Part shown: positions 36,199 to 45,479 of the stretch, piece by piece | How positions within the stretch are numbered: position 1 is the stretch's first letter | How the letters are laid out: the number at the start of each line of letters is the position of its first letter | Origin: Halocatena salina | GTDB lineage: Archaea > Halobacteriota > Halobacteria > Halobacteriales > Haloarculaceae | Direction of reading: 5' to 3' | Length of the DNA: 64,000 bases | Assembly (NCBI RefSeq): GCF_023115355.1 | Contig: NZ_CP096022.1 | Coordinates: 186,001-250,000 of the forward strand | The notes under the pieces: generated by a model | What the model saw: only the letters and a program-made list of their open reading frames with translations | Databases searched by the model: none | What the model was told of the DNA's origin: nothing | Translations under genes and position numbers: made by a program

Positions 36199-36412
36199 GG
36201 CGACGACGGCGTTCGAAAGGGGCTGACCGGTCGGTGTCACACCGTCCCGACCGCGGTCGGCGAACAGGCCAGTCGGCTCTGGGCACACGAGCGGGTCGTG
36301 TGCTTCCGGACGGCAAAAACGCGATTGCCACGGACCGAGAGCGTCGACACGCACCGGCAAACCGCTGTGGATGTCACCGAACCGTTATTCAGCTAGCCCG
36401 AAAAGGTCACTC

Positions 36413-36604
36413 ATGACCTGTCCGTATCTGGAGTACCGGCAAGAGGCGAACGGTGAACGGTTCGATCACTCGCGGGCGTACTGCACCGCAACTGAGCGGT
36501 TCGTGCAGGCGATGCGAGCCGACATCTGTAACGACCGATACGATCTCGATCACGCAGAGCAGTGTGAGATCTACCGCAAGCACACTGAAGAGGCGCAGCT
36601 GTGA
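36413..36604 (+). CDS. Cys-rich small protein overlapping the BKACE gene
   Basis: The product has 63 residues from ATG 36413, beginning MTCPYLEYRQEANGERFDHS. Cys occur at about 3, 24, 39 and 51, with His at 19 and 47, a pattern that could bind zinc or an iron-sulfur cluster. The stop TGA (36602-36604) overlaps the GTG start of the next gene, so the two are translationally coupled. Small conserved Cys proteins of this type occur in haloarchaea, without known function. ATG 36371 upstream is in frame but adds 14 residues with no match to the rest. Confidence 0.6.
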   Translation: MTCPYLEYRQEANGERFDHSRAYCTATERFVQAMRADICNDRYDLDHAEQCEIYRKHTEEAQL

Positions 36605-37452
36605 GCTACGAGGACTATCTCGCCAGCGAGCCACTGATCATCACCGCGGCGCTGACTGGTGGCGTTCACGGGAAGGAAGCGAACCCGAATCTCCCGGAAA
36701 CGCCGGGCGAAATCGGTCGAGCCGCCGCGGCCGCGGAGGAAGCGGGAGCGGCTGTAGTTCACTTGCACGCCCGGCGACCGAACGGCGAGCGGTCGTTCGC
36801 CACTGGACGCTTCCAAGCCATCGACGACGCGGTCCGAACGCACGCTGATGACGTCGTCATTCAACACTCCACCGGCGGGACGGGTGTGCCAGCCGAGGAT
36901 CGACAGCTCCCGCTTCGAACGGATCCGCCCCCGGAGATGGCGTCGCTAGATATGGGTCCGCTCAACCGATATGACCACCTGACCAGCGAGAATACGCGCG
37001 GAACCGTCGATGCACTCTACGAGGAGATGTGCGACCATGGGATCAAACCCGAGCTAGAAGTGTTCAACGACGGCCACCTCAACGAGGTTCACGGCCTACT
37101 GGAGCGCCACGATCTCGTCGATCCGGCGTACGCCACGCTGATCTTCGGTGGCGGGACACTCACGCGCCCACGGCCACGAAACCTGTTCAACGCCGTCACC
37201 AACCTTCCAGAGGGCACACTCTTCAACACACTCGCGTTCGGCCGCCATCAGCTACCGCTTACGACGATGGCGATTGTACTCGGCGGCCACGTCCGCGTCG
37301 GCTTGGAGGACAACGTCTACTATCGTACCGGAGAGCTCGCAACGAGCAATGCACAATTAGTTGAGCGAGTCGTGCGTATAGCGAACGAGCTCGGACGGCC
37401 GGTGGCAACTCCGAACCAGACACGCGACATTCTCGATCTCGAGTGCGAATAA
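36601..37452 (+). CDS. BKACE family beta-keto acid cleavage enzyme (DUF849)
   Basis: The product has 283 residues from GTG 36601, which overlaps the upstream stop. The N-terminal PLIITAALTGGVHGKEANPN and VVHLHARRPNGE carry the conserved strand and metal-binding HxHxR motif. HSTGGTGVP and FGRHQLPLTTMAIVLGGHVR give the later core, with a Gly-rich strand before VGLEDN(V/I)YY. BKACE enzymes use zinc to split a beta-keto acid with acetyl-CoA, giving acetoacetate and an acyl-CoA. The specific keto acid cannot be told. It is the second gene of a two-gene operon with a Cys-rich miniprotein. Confidence 0.85.
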   Translation: MSYEDYLASEPLIITAALTGGVHGKEANPNLPETPGEIGRAAAAAEEAGAAVVHLHARRPNGERSFATGRFQAIDDAVRTHADDVVIQHSTGGTGVPAEDRQLPLRTDPPPEMASLDMGPLNRYDHLTSENTRGTVDALYEEMCDHGIKPELEVFNDGHLNEVHGLLERHDLVDPAYATLIFGGGTLTRPRPRNLFNAVTNLPEGTLFNTLAFGRHQLPLTTMAIVLGGHVRVGLEDNVYYRTGELATSNAQLVERVVRIANELGRPVATPNQTRDILDLECE

Positions 37453-37473
37453 GAGCAGTATAAGAACCGAGTA

Positions 37474-37779
37474 ATGGCAAAACGCGCTGTTTCGAGCGGT
37501 CAAAAAGAAGATGGCGACTACGCTGACTGGGTCATCGTCGTCATCCACAGTCTCCGTCTCTCCGCTGATCTACACGATATCGGCGAGATACAGGCTATCG
37601 ACGCGACTGGCGTCGACCGGCTACAGACGATTCTTACGGACAAGGGCCATGACTGGGACGCTCTCCGCGAAGAACTTCAATTCCGTGAACTCGTTCTGGA
37701 AGCGGCTGTGAGAAATCTACGATCCGAACGAGAATCCCACCTCAATACGAGAAGACGCCGTTCCATTACTCATCAGTAG
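37474..37779 (+). pseudogene. Internally deleted IS5/ISH-type transposase, still open
   Basis: An open frame of 101 codons is a splice of three non-adjacent parts of one transposase. DGDYADWVIVVIHSLR is the N-terminal segment, ADLHDIGEIQAIDATGVDR is the segment with the first catalytic Asp (normally 70-90 residues later), and ILTDKGHDWDALREELQ is the segment around the second Asp (normally another 60-80 residues later). The rest is unassigned. Two deletions that kept the frame have removed most of the protein, so it cannot transpose DNA. It starts 21 bases after the BKACE gene. I infer the order of missing parts from my memory of haloarchaeal IS5-group transposases. Confidence 0.6.
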
Positions 37780-37780
37780 C

Positions 37781-38437
37781 TCAGCTATTTATCAGTCCTA
37801 ATCCCTGTATCGTTGGGAGATTCCAGCCGTACGTAACTGCTGCTAACCGTGTCCCAACGGTCACTACCGCACACGCTACGGCAGCAGTGCTTCCAGCAGC
37901 TCCCACAGTTATCACTGCCCAGTATGCACTCCCGCCCAACACGGCACAACTCGCATAGAAATCGTCAAAGAGAATAAACGGGGAGCGATCGAGAAGTATA
38001 TCTGCAACTGCACCGCCGCCCACTGCGTTGATTGTTGCGATAGCGACGACACCAAACGCCGAAACATTCGTCTCGGTTGCGACGATAGCGCCAGTCGTCG
38101 CAAAGGCAGCAAGCCCGATAGCATCCGAGACGAGAGTAATCGGATGACTATCCGGAGACGTTAGGACGGCGCTTAACGCGATCGCTAAGCCGACTCCAAG
38201 CAGACCCAAACTGATTTCGATCGATGACTGAAGTGCTAGTGGGACTCGACTCACGAGGAGATCACGTGTCGTCCCACCAGCAAACGCCATTATCAGACCA
38301 ACGACAGTAATTCCGAACAGATCGAACTCCTCACGAATCGCTTTCGCCGATCCAACGAGTGCGAACGCGATCAATCCGATCGTATTCATAACAGCAAATT
38401 GATCGCCGAACAGAACGGTGATGAAATTCTGAATCAC
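37781..38437 (-). CDS. TRIC-type cation channel family membrane protein (UPF0126)
   Basis: The product has 218 residues from a GTG at 38437 and about seven transmembrane segments. Two tandem half-domains each carry the TRIC/YadS pattern: AFALVGSAKAIREEFDLFGI, then AFAGGTTRDLLVSRVP, and in the second half IGLAAFATTGAIVATETNVS and NAVGGGAVADILLDRSP. Both halves keep the glycine-rich GG(T/A)xxD kink. Prokaryotic TRIC channels are trimeric cation (mainly K+) channels. A longer frame to 38500 has no hydrophobic N-terminus and is rejected. It faces the collapsed transposase end-to-end. Confidence 0.8.
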   Translation of the reverse strand: MIQNFITVLFGDQFAVMNTIGLIAFALVGSAKAIREEFDLFGITVVGLIMAFAGGTTRDLLVSRVPLALQSSIEISLGLLGVGLAIALSAVLTSPDSHPITLVSDAIGLAAFATTGAIVATETNVSAFGVVAIATINAVGGGAVADILLDRSPFILFDDFYASCAVLGGSAYWAVITVGAAGSTAAVACAVVTVGTRLAAVTYGWNLPTIQGLGLINS

Positions 38438-38594
38438 TGTTTTTCGCCTATCCGACCGAGTATCTTGAGCGCTGCGTATGCAGCGGCGATGTATACACAC
38501 CAGTAGTATACGAGGTCCGGATACGCTATCAGAGGGTAAGACGACGCCAAGAGGAAGTATTCCAAGCAGTGTGTCTCAAGACGTTCTCTACCCT

Positions 38595-39680
38595 TCAAGC
38601 AATAACGAGAGACTGGGGATGTTGTGTGCGATAGTTCTCCTGCCACGGAATCTCTAATTGTGTCCACGTGACTCCAGCGTCGGTGGAGCGGTAGAGCCCG
38701 TGGTTCGTAAGAGCGTAAAACGTTCCCACTTCTGATTCATCAGCTGCTAGTACGGGGATGAGAGTTCCCTCGGGAGCTGGAAGTCCCTCGGTGCATCGCT
38801 GCCAGGGATCCTGTCCGCTCCGGCGATAGATCACGGCTAGTGGCCCATCCGAGCGATGGGCTGGTGACGGTCCGTGTAGCCCCTTCCCTTCGACACGGTG
38901 TGCTTGGGCAGGACTGTACGAGGCTGACAGGAGTTGCGTATCCGGATCGCCAGGGTCGACAGCTAGTCCCCATCCGTACTGGTGTTCGATTCCATCGCTG
39001 TGGTACGTCCACGTGACAGACCCGTCGCGGCTTTCGGCATACTCCCGTCCAGCAGTGATGTATCCGTCTCCTGTGGCTGCATAAAGTCGTCCTGGTGCAT
39101 CGGGATGGGTGGCAAGAGTGTGTACATCGCGCGGTGAGCCAGGTACACGATCCGTCCATGTTTTTCCGCCGTCTTTGGTAGTGACGAGAGCTCCCATCTC
39201 AATGCTTACATAGAGATGCCCGGCTTCAATCGGGTCGGATTCGATCCATCGAACGTGATGGGTATCCGGACGACCGGGAAACGCCCAATCCGGTTTGGAG
39301 GCGAGATCGGTAAATCCCGAACACTCCGTCCACGTCTCGCCACCATCCACCGAGCGGAACAGCGCACTCGGCTCCGTCCCCGCATACACCGTACCGTATC
39401 CCTGCGGACGCTCTTGGGTATCGATAGCGAGCGCCATCACTCGATCTGATGAGAGCTGATCACCGATCGAAGTCCAAGTGTCGCCTCCGTCCGTGCTGCG
39501 CCAAAGCCCGTTATTGAATGTCCCAGTAAAGACGAGATCACGATCTTCGGGAGCAACCGCCACGCACTGGGGCTGGTAATCCGTCAACCGAGTGTCGACG
39601 TCCCAGTCGCCATCTCGCGTGGTGAGTACGACCAACACGTCCTCTAATGCTGCGTATATTCGCTCAGCCATCGTACTCAT
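38595..39680 (-). CDS. BNR/Asp-box beta-propeller protein
   Basis: The product has 361 residues with Asp-box loops repeated around the ring: RSTDGGDTWTS, RSVDGGETWTE, TTKDGGKTWTD, SRDGSVTWTY and RSTDAGVTWTQ (SxDxGxTW). Between them are strand pairs such as VVAPEDRDLVFTGTFNNGLW-like and GTVYAGTEPSALF. These give a seven- or eight-bladed propeller, the exo-sialidase/YCF48/VPS10-like fold. No signal peptide is seen, so it is cytoplasmic. Function is unknown; such proteins usually bind carbohydrate or protein. It is the intact relative of the broken gene at 24163-24693 and perhaps of the fragment at 669-821. Confidence 0.78.
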   Translation of the reverse strand: MSTMAERIYAALEDVLVVLTTRDGDWDVDTRLTDYQPQCVAVAPEDRDLVFTGTFNNGLWRSTDGGDTWTSIGDQLSSDRVMALAIDTQERPQGYGTVYAGTEPSALFRSVDGGETWTECSGFTDLASKPDWAFPGRPDTHHVRWIESDPIEAGHLYVSIEMGALVTTKDGGKTWTDRVPGSPRDVHTLATHPDAPGRLYAATGDGYITAGREYAESRDGSVTWTYHSDGIEHQYGWGLAVDPGDPDTQLLSASYSPAQAHRVEGKGLHGPSPAHRSDGPLAVIYRRSGQDPWQRCTEGLPAPEGTLIPVLAADESEVGTFYALTNHGLYRSTDAGVTWTQLEIPWQENYRTQHPQSLVIA

Positions 39681-39822
39681 TCCCCCGGCTATGTCCAGTC
39701 ACTCGTTTGTCGTTTGGCATCAGTGTTTCACACACACGAGAGCGTATTGAATATTTCCCATATGGAATTTTTGTAATATAATATAAATGGCGGGCGTTCA
39801 CAGCATCACAGCCGCATATTTT

Positions 39823-42267
39823 TCAGTCACATAGATGATCCCACACGACGATAGCGGACGGTGTGATGAGAATCGATGTCAAATACGCAAAAAAGACGGA
39901 AAGCGCCACGACGAGTCCGAACTGACCGAGGATCGGCGTAATCGCCAGTATGAGCACCCCAATTCCGGTCGTGGTCGTAAGCATGCTTCCAGTGAGGGCA
40001 CCGCCAGTCCCGCGGACAGTGTTTTCCAGTGCTGTGTAGAGTGGTGTGTGCTCGGTGTACTCGTCGGTAAACCGATGGACGAAGTGCGCCGAGTAATCGA
40101 CCCCGAGACCGACAGTAATCGAGAGAATCGTCGCAGTCAGTGCATTGAACGGGATACCGAACAGCCGCATCGATCCTGCAAGCAGCGCGACCGAGACGAC
40201 GATCGGTGCGAGATTCACGATCCCGAGCGATGGCTGTCCCTCGATAACGTAGTAGGCCAGCACGAGGAAGAGTACTGTGACGACAAGCGCTGTAAGGAGA
40301 CTCTGAATCGCCGACTCTAAGATGGTGTCCGAGACAGCTTGCAACACGATCGTTTGACCCGTAGCAATCGCGGGGAGGCGATAGCGGTCGACGAATGTGC
40401 GGGCGTCGCGCGTGATTTCGTCCTGCGAGGCATCGCTTGCGGTCGAGTAGACCACTTGGGTACACCGATAGTCCTCAGTGATGTACCTCAGTGCCTGCCC
40501 ACGATACGGCGAATCGAGCAGCGCATCGTAAATATCACGGAGGTTGTCGTCGGGAACACCATCGCCGTCGGCATCGTTTCGCTCAATCAACCGCGCGAAC
40601 TCCGCCGACTGATCCGCATAGTCACGAATCACTGTGAGAATACTTTCGGCGTCGACCTCCCGGTCGACCGGTGTGAGTGAGGGAGGTGGATCCTGATTCG
40701 CCCGCTGGATCGATTCGAGCGCAGAATCCTTGTGAAGTCGTCCGTCGACGTATATCGTCACTGAACCGTCCTGGGTGGTCGCGAATCGCTCATCGAGGAA
40801 ATTTGTCGTATCCGTCACGCTGTAACTGTCAGGCGCAAACGGTTCGGGAAGTCCTCCAATGTAGTCGGGGGGGTCCTCGGGTGGGAGAAAATCATCCTGT
40901 GAGAACGAAGTATCGACGCCGGTCGCATAGAAGCCAGCCCCCACCGAAACGAGCAGCGTCACCGCGAGCAGTGCGGAGGGCGCACGTCGGGCGACGACGA
41001 CGCCGATAGTCAACATTCGTCCCAACAGCGATCCCTCCGAGCCGAGCGGACGACGCCCGAACTCCGGAATCCCGAATCGAATCCGGAGTCGGTCGGCCCC
41101 TACCTTGGCAGCCGGAAGGAAAATGCCGAAGATCAAGAACGTAAAGACGATGCCGACGGCAGCGACGAGTCCGAACTGACGAATCGGCCCGAGATCGCTG
41201 ATACCGTTCGCGGCAAATCCGACGACAGTGGTGCCCGTGACGATGAAAAACGCCACGAGCAACTGATCGGTCGTCCGCCGCATCGATTCGGCAATGGCAG
41301 TTCCCTCGATTCGCTCTTCCCTGTAGCGATTGATGGTATGAATCCCGAAGTCGATTCCCACTGCCAGCAACAGCGGCGGCACGGCGATCAGCATCTGTGT
41401 GAATCGCAGACCCGCCAGTCCAGTGAAGCCGAACGTCCAGATGACTGCCATTACGAGCGAGAGCAGTCCCAACAGGAGATCGATCGGATCACGGTAGGCG
41501 AACACCAGAAAAGCGAGAATCAATAGTGCAACCGCTGGTACGACGATGATGAGCGAGTCGAAGATGATGTTGGTGAACTCCGCGGAGACGATACCACTGC
41601 CGAACACTCGAATGTCGCTGTCGACGCTCGTGACGACAGACTGTGCGTTAGTTTGGATATCCATCAGCGGATCGCTCCCGCTCGTTCCGGCCGACTGTGA
41701 GACACCCCTCGGAACGTCGTGCTCGACGGTTCCGATCGTTGCGGAGGCTGATGCCGACTGTCGGTTGAAGTCCTCGCTGAGCAGATCAGTGAATCCGGAG
41801 CCTGCAATGGCCGTCCGAATCGCACGCTCGATTGCTGTGGACGTTGCGCCTTCGAGCGTGCGAATCTGTGCGTCGAGCGTCGTTGCGCTCGGATCGAGCG
41901 TTTGGGCAACGATACGCGCGACACTCGACGTAGAGACCACACGGAAACGCTCGCGCTCTTTGAGACGCTGTTGGGCTTCGAGCATCGCTAACAGCTCGTC
42001 TTTTGTGAGTACGTTCGACCCCGACTGAACGAGTCGAGTGCTCCCGTTGGTCTCCTCGAACGGTGGCGTGAATCGCTGGTTCACCTCGTCGAATGCGTCC
42101 TGTGCAGGGGTGTCTTCGGTGAATTGGCTGGTTCCCGACTCGGCTGAGATGTTCGTGAATCCGACAGCGAAGATCGCCGTCAACAGGAGAAATGCGATGA
42201 CCACTGCATGCGGCCGCTCGGTGATCCATACATCGACCGCATCGATGTATCGTTGATACTCGATCAT
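39823..42267 (-). CDS. RND/MMPL-family membrane transporter
   Basis: The product has 814 residues. It has a tandem plan: one N-terminal helix (AVVIAFLLLTAIFAVGFTNI), a large outside domain of about 200 residues, five or six helices with the motif LLAVGIDFGIHTINRYREER, then the same again with a second outside domain and VGLGVDYSAHFVHRFTDEY. These GxDY/GxDF helix-4 motifs carry the proton-relay Asp of RND/SSD exporters of the MMPL/HpnN type. The substrate could be lipids, hopanoid-like or other hydrophobic compounds. The gene lies 12 bases after the COG1361-like gene and is surely co-transcribed with it. Confidence 0.85.
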   Translation of the reverse strand: MIEYQRYIDAVDVWITERPHAVVIAFLLLTAIFAVGFTNISAESGTSQFTEDTPAQDAFDEVNQRFTPPFEETNGSTRLVQSGSNVLTKDELLAMLEAQQRLKERERFRVVSTSSVARIVAQTLDPSATTLDAQIRTLEGATSTAIERAIRTAIAGSGFTDLLSEDFNRQSASASATIGTVEHDVPRGVSQSAGTSGSDPLMDIQTNAQSVVTSVDSDIRVFGSGIVSAEFTNIIFDSLIIVVPAVALLILAFLVFAYRDPIDLLLGLLSLVMAVIWTFGFTGLAGLRFTQMLIAVPPLLLAVGIDFGIHTINRYREERIEGTAIAESMRRTTDQLLVAFFIVTGTTVVGFAANGISDLGPIRQFGLVAAVGIVFTFLIFGIFLPAAKVGADRLRIRFGIPEFGRRPLGSEGSLLGRMLTIGVVVARRAPSALLAVTLLVSVGAGFYATGVDTSFSQDDFLPPEDPPDYIGGLPEPFAPDSYSVTDTTNFLDERFATTQDGSVTIYVDGRLHKDSALESIQRANQDPPPSLTPVDREVDAESILTVIRDYADQSAEFARLIERNDADGDGVPDDNLRDIYDALLDSPYRGQALRYITEDYRCTQVVYSTASDASQDEITRDARTFVDRYRLPAIATGQTIVLQAVSDTILESAIQSLLTALVVTVLFLVLAYYVIEGQPSLGIVNLAPIVVSVALLAGSMRLFGIPFNALTATILSITVGLGVDYSAHFVHRFTDEYTEHTPLYTALENTVRGTGGALTGSMLTTTTGIGVLILAITPILGQFGLVVALSVFFAYLTSILITPSAIVVWDHLCD

Positions 42268-42279
42268 TTCCGTCCGAAA

Positions 42280-44337
42280 TCACCGTCTCGACCGAACCCA
42301 GCCGACACCGAGCAGGACGAGCACCGTACTCAGACCGACCGTCACGCCAAGCAAGGGAAAAATGCTTCTCTCTGCCGGAGTGACCACTGAAACCGGCACC
42401 TCATACGTCTGAGAGAGCTTCGAGTCACCTGATGCCGTCTCGTATTCGAAATCAACCGATAATGGGTACTGTCCTGTACTCGCGCTGTCGCTCGCCCTCA
42501 CGTGGAAGGTGATTTGCGCTGACTCACGGGGATTCAACTGTACGATGTACGCATCGCTAGTACTGGTCGATAGGGGATCATCGACGAACGCTTTGGCGTT
42601 GATGTTTCGTACCAACGTTTCTCGGTTGTTGATCACAGTCAACGTTACCGTCTCTGAGGACCCGATATCGATGCTGGTGTTCACCCGTTCGACAGAGAAT
42701 TCGTCGCGCTGTGGGGCAACAGCGACTCGTGTATCGAGGGTCTCGCTACGATGGGCATCGCCGTCCTGGTCGTCGTATTCCACGACAAAGGAGAACTGGC
42801 GTTGACCGGCCTCTGCGCTGGTGCTTGTCTCTACAGGAACGGAGACAGTCGCCGATTCTCCCACCGAAAGACTGCCGATAGCGGCTTGGGTTTCCTGTGG
42901 ATTGCTGTTCTGGCTATGCGCCACGAGGGTAACGACGGCATTAGAGACGTTCTGTGGACCCCGATTCGTCACCACCGTGGTAACGGTGCCTTCCTCACCC
43001 ACCCGGAGTGTGCTGTTCGTGTTTGCGATGTCGAAGCTCTGTTCAGGTCGGAGCGTAGCGCCAACGGTGAACGGTCCGGCCCGGGATCGATCGCCGTCCG
43101 CGTCGTCGTACGAGACGGAGGCCTGAAACGGGTAGCTCCGGCTAGTGGTTTGGTTGCTCGCGGTGGCATTGAGCGGGATCGTCCGCTGTTCACCGACGGG
43201 CCACTCCCCGACAAACTGCGTGGCGTTTGCGGTGTGTCCGAACGTAATACCTTCCGAAAGCGAGCGGAGGTTGACAGTAGCCTCTGAGGCGTTCGCACCG
43301 GTGTTTTCGAGCGTTACCGAGATGGTCCCTGTATCGCCGGCCTGTACATCGGTGGACGATGAAACCACTTCGAAGTCGTCACGTTCGTCGTCAATATCGA
43401 TCCGAGCAGTGAGCGTCCGACTCTGTACAGGATTCGCATTCGAATCGTAATACTCCACTACAAGGGGTACCTGTCGCTGACCGGGTTCGGCAGTGCTATT
43501 GACCGCCACCGGTAGTTCGAACGCTTCCGATTCATCAGGACCGAGACTACCGAGCACGTAGTTGGACTGGCGAGCGATCACATCGTGGTGACCCTCATGA
43601 TCGAGCCTAAGTACCGCATCAGTGGCGATGTTGGGTCCCTCGTTCGTGATCGTACCCGAGATGGTTCCCGATTCACCGGCACGCAAGTCGCCTCCGACAT
43701 CGGAGAGCGAGAACCGCTGTTCGCCATCCGCCGCGACACCGAACGCGACCGGCGCCGATCGAGACGAATTACCACTGTCGTCCTCGTAGGAGACGACCGC
43801 CTGCACCGGATGTTCCGTCGTATCGGCCGTCCGCGTCAACTGTGCTTGCACCTCGATCGTCCTGTCTTCCCCCTCGTTCCATTCGCCGACGAACCGGCTG
43901 GTGTTGGATGAGTGGCCGAACGAGAGAACACCTGAAAGCGATTGGAGGCTCACGACCGCATTCGTAGCATCCTCGCCGGTGTTCTCGATGGTCACGGAAA
44001 CGTTTCCGGTTCCACCGACGGGCACATCAGAGGATACCGAGACGACTTCGAACTCCGCCTCAGGCGAGGCGACGATCGCGTCGATCCGGTCGTTCGTACC
44101 AGTGCTGGCCCTTGCCTCGAAGAATGAAGATTCGATAACCGACGATGCAGTACCGGTCGAAGATGCCGCGTCCGTGGTCGCGCTGTACTCGTTCGACTGC
44201 GTGAAGAAACGTTCTACTCCCTCCGTGGCATCCGATGAGACGGTTCCAACGGCTAAATCTCCCCCGACGAAACTGGACACAGTTCCGTGAAAAACGAAAA
44301 TACAAATCAACAAAACGACAATCATCGAGCGATTCAT
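42280..44337 (-). CDS. COG1361-like surface protein with NEW3/CARDB-type repeats
   Basis: The product has 685 residues from ATG 44337. The signal peptide is RSMIVVLLICIFVFHGTVSS, and one C-terminal membrane anchor is LLGVTVGLSTVLVLLGVGWV followed by RSRR. The outside part is made of immunoglobulin-like repeats of about 120 residues: FEVVSVSSDVPVGGTGNVSV, then FEVVSSSTDVQAGDTGTISV in a second copy, alternating with a different repeat (DLRAGESGTISGTITNEGPN and TLRVGEEGTVTTVVTNRGPQ). The whole A-B pair is duplicated, plus one further repeat. Such proteins are usually linked to RND or ABC exporters; here an RND gene follows after 12 bases and ABC-2 permeases lie upstream. It probably forms a periplasm-side or surface partner. 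Confidence 0.8.
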   Translation of the reverse strand: MNRSMIVVLLICIFVFHGTVSSFVGGDLAVGTVSSDATEGVERFFTQSNEYSATTDAASSTGTASSVIESSFFEARASTGTNDRIDAIVASPEAEFEVVSVSSDVPVGGTGNVSVTIENTGEDATNAVVSLQSLSGVLSFGHSSNTSRFVGEWNEGEDRTIEVQAQLTRTADTTEHPVQAVVSYEDDSGNSSRSAPVAFGVAADGEQRFSLSDVGGDLRAGESGTISGTITNEGPNIATDAVLRLDHEGHHDVIARQSNYVLGSLGPDESEAFELPVAVNSTAEPGQRQVPLVVEYYDSNANPVQSRTLTARIDIDDERDDFEVVSSSTDVQAGDTGTISVTLENTGANASEATVNLRSLSEGITFGHTANATQFVGEWPVGEQRTIPLNATASNQTTSRSYPFQASVSYDDADGDRSRAGPFTVGATLRPEQSFDIANTNSTLRVGEEGTVTTVVTNRGPQNVSNAVVTLVAHSQNSNPQETQAAIGSLSVGESATVSVPVETSTSAEAGQRQFSFVVEYDDQDGDAHRSETLDTRVAVAPQRDEFSVERVNTSIDIGSSETVTLTVINNRETLVRNINAKAFVDDPLSTSTSDAYIVQLNPRESAQITFHVRASDSASTGQYPLSVDFEYETASGDSKLSQTYEVPVSVVTPAERSIFPLLGVTVGLSTVLVLLGVGWVRSRR

Positions 44338-44623
44338 CGACCGTTCCAGACGACGAGTGTCTCCATCACGACCGCTGTACCTCGTGACCTGTACCGTTCG
44401 ACTGTCGCTTCCCACTACTGTCGTTCACACTATTTTATTGCATGCCTTCTATAGAAATAATTTATTCGGTCTTCGCTCCGACACGTTTCACAGGTGAGCG
44501 TCTTGGAGAGCGGTCGTAGTTGCTGATCGGCGAACACTCCGGGTCGGTGGCGGTGACTGCGCTGTGATTGCAACGGGGACATCCAACCTTCGAGTTTCGG
44601 ACGTTCTCAGGGACAGGCAGAGA

Positions 44624-45442
44624 TTAGGTGAGATCGCTGTTCCGAAAGCGCAGATACGCGAGTCCGAGCGGGACGACGAGCCAAGCGACGACGATTACCC
44701 AGCCAAACCACGGATCGAGATAGAAGGGAATCGGCTCACTGATTTCATACGGCGAGGGCTCGTAGAACGCCTGCCGTGGATTGAGTCGTTTGAGCAGAAA
44801 GAGCCAGTTTGGTCCGGGATCGGGACTACCCCATCCCGTTTCGGGATCGATCTGAATGGGATCGACGAACTGTGCAAAAAGCCCGTATAGGAAGTCCCAC
44901 AGGAACGAAAACAGGATCGTCAGCCCGAGCGCGCCGATCGACGCTGTCATCGACGATCGCATCGCTGTGGAGAACGCCATGGCGATCGCCACGAACATGA
45001 TCCCGAACAGCGTGATCTCGCCAGCAGCGAAGAGAAACTTCGTTAGCGAGAAGAGATCGGTGAACAGTATTGTCTGAATGCCGATGAGGACGAATCCAAC
45101 GGCCATCGTCACGACAACGATCGCCGATCGGCCGAGGAACTTGCCGAGCATGACGTCCCGACGGGAGTGGGGCAACGCAAGCAACAGCTTGAGGCTCCCC
45201 GATTCTCGCTCCCCGACGATCGCCTTGTAACCGACCATCATGCCGAGCACCGGCACGACGACCCCGAGCATTCCGATGATGCCGTCAAACAGCGTGGTGA
45301 ACGTCGGTTCCTCGCCCAGCCGCGAACGATGATAATGAAACACCAGCGTCGTGAACCCGACGAAAAACGCCACCAGCAACTGGAGTGTACGCGCACGGAT
45401 CGCATCTTTGAAATCTTTTTTCGCTATGACGAGCGTGCTCAT
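44624..45442 (-). CDS. ABC-2 type membrane permease (NosY-like), copy B
   Basis: The product has 272 residues and six transmembrane segments. The cytoplasmic region ahead of helix 3 carries VGYKAIVGERESGSLKLLLA and SRRDVMLGKFLGRSAIVVV, the ABC-2/NosY motif with ERE(S/R)G(S/T). The C-terminus ends WLVVPLGLAYLRFRNSDLT. It has the same plan and several identical blocks as the copy at 45983-46807, showing a gene duplication. ABC-2 permeases need an ABC ATPase; none of that kind lies nearby. It begins 37 bases after the end of the anchored protein at 45480 and has AAATTTTAT about 30 bases upstream of its ATG. Confidence 0.85.
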   Translation of the reverse strand: MSTLVIAKKDFKDAIRARTLQLLVAFFVGFTTLVFHYHRSRLGEEPTFTTLFDGIIGMLGVVVPVLGMMVGYKAIVGERESGSLKLLLALPHSRRDVMLGKFLGRSAIVVVTMAVGFVLIGIQTILFTDLFSLTKFLFAAGEITLFGIMFVAIAMAFSTAMRSSMTASIGALGLTILFSFLWDFLYGLFAQFVDPIQIDPETGWGSPDPGPNWLFLLKRLNPRQAFYEPSPYEISEPIPFYLDPWFGWVIVVAWLVVPLGLAYLRFRNSDLT

Positions 45443-45479
45443 CTCCGATTAACCCCGATAAAATTTGTTATTTCTGTGT

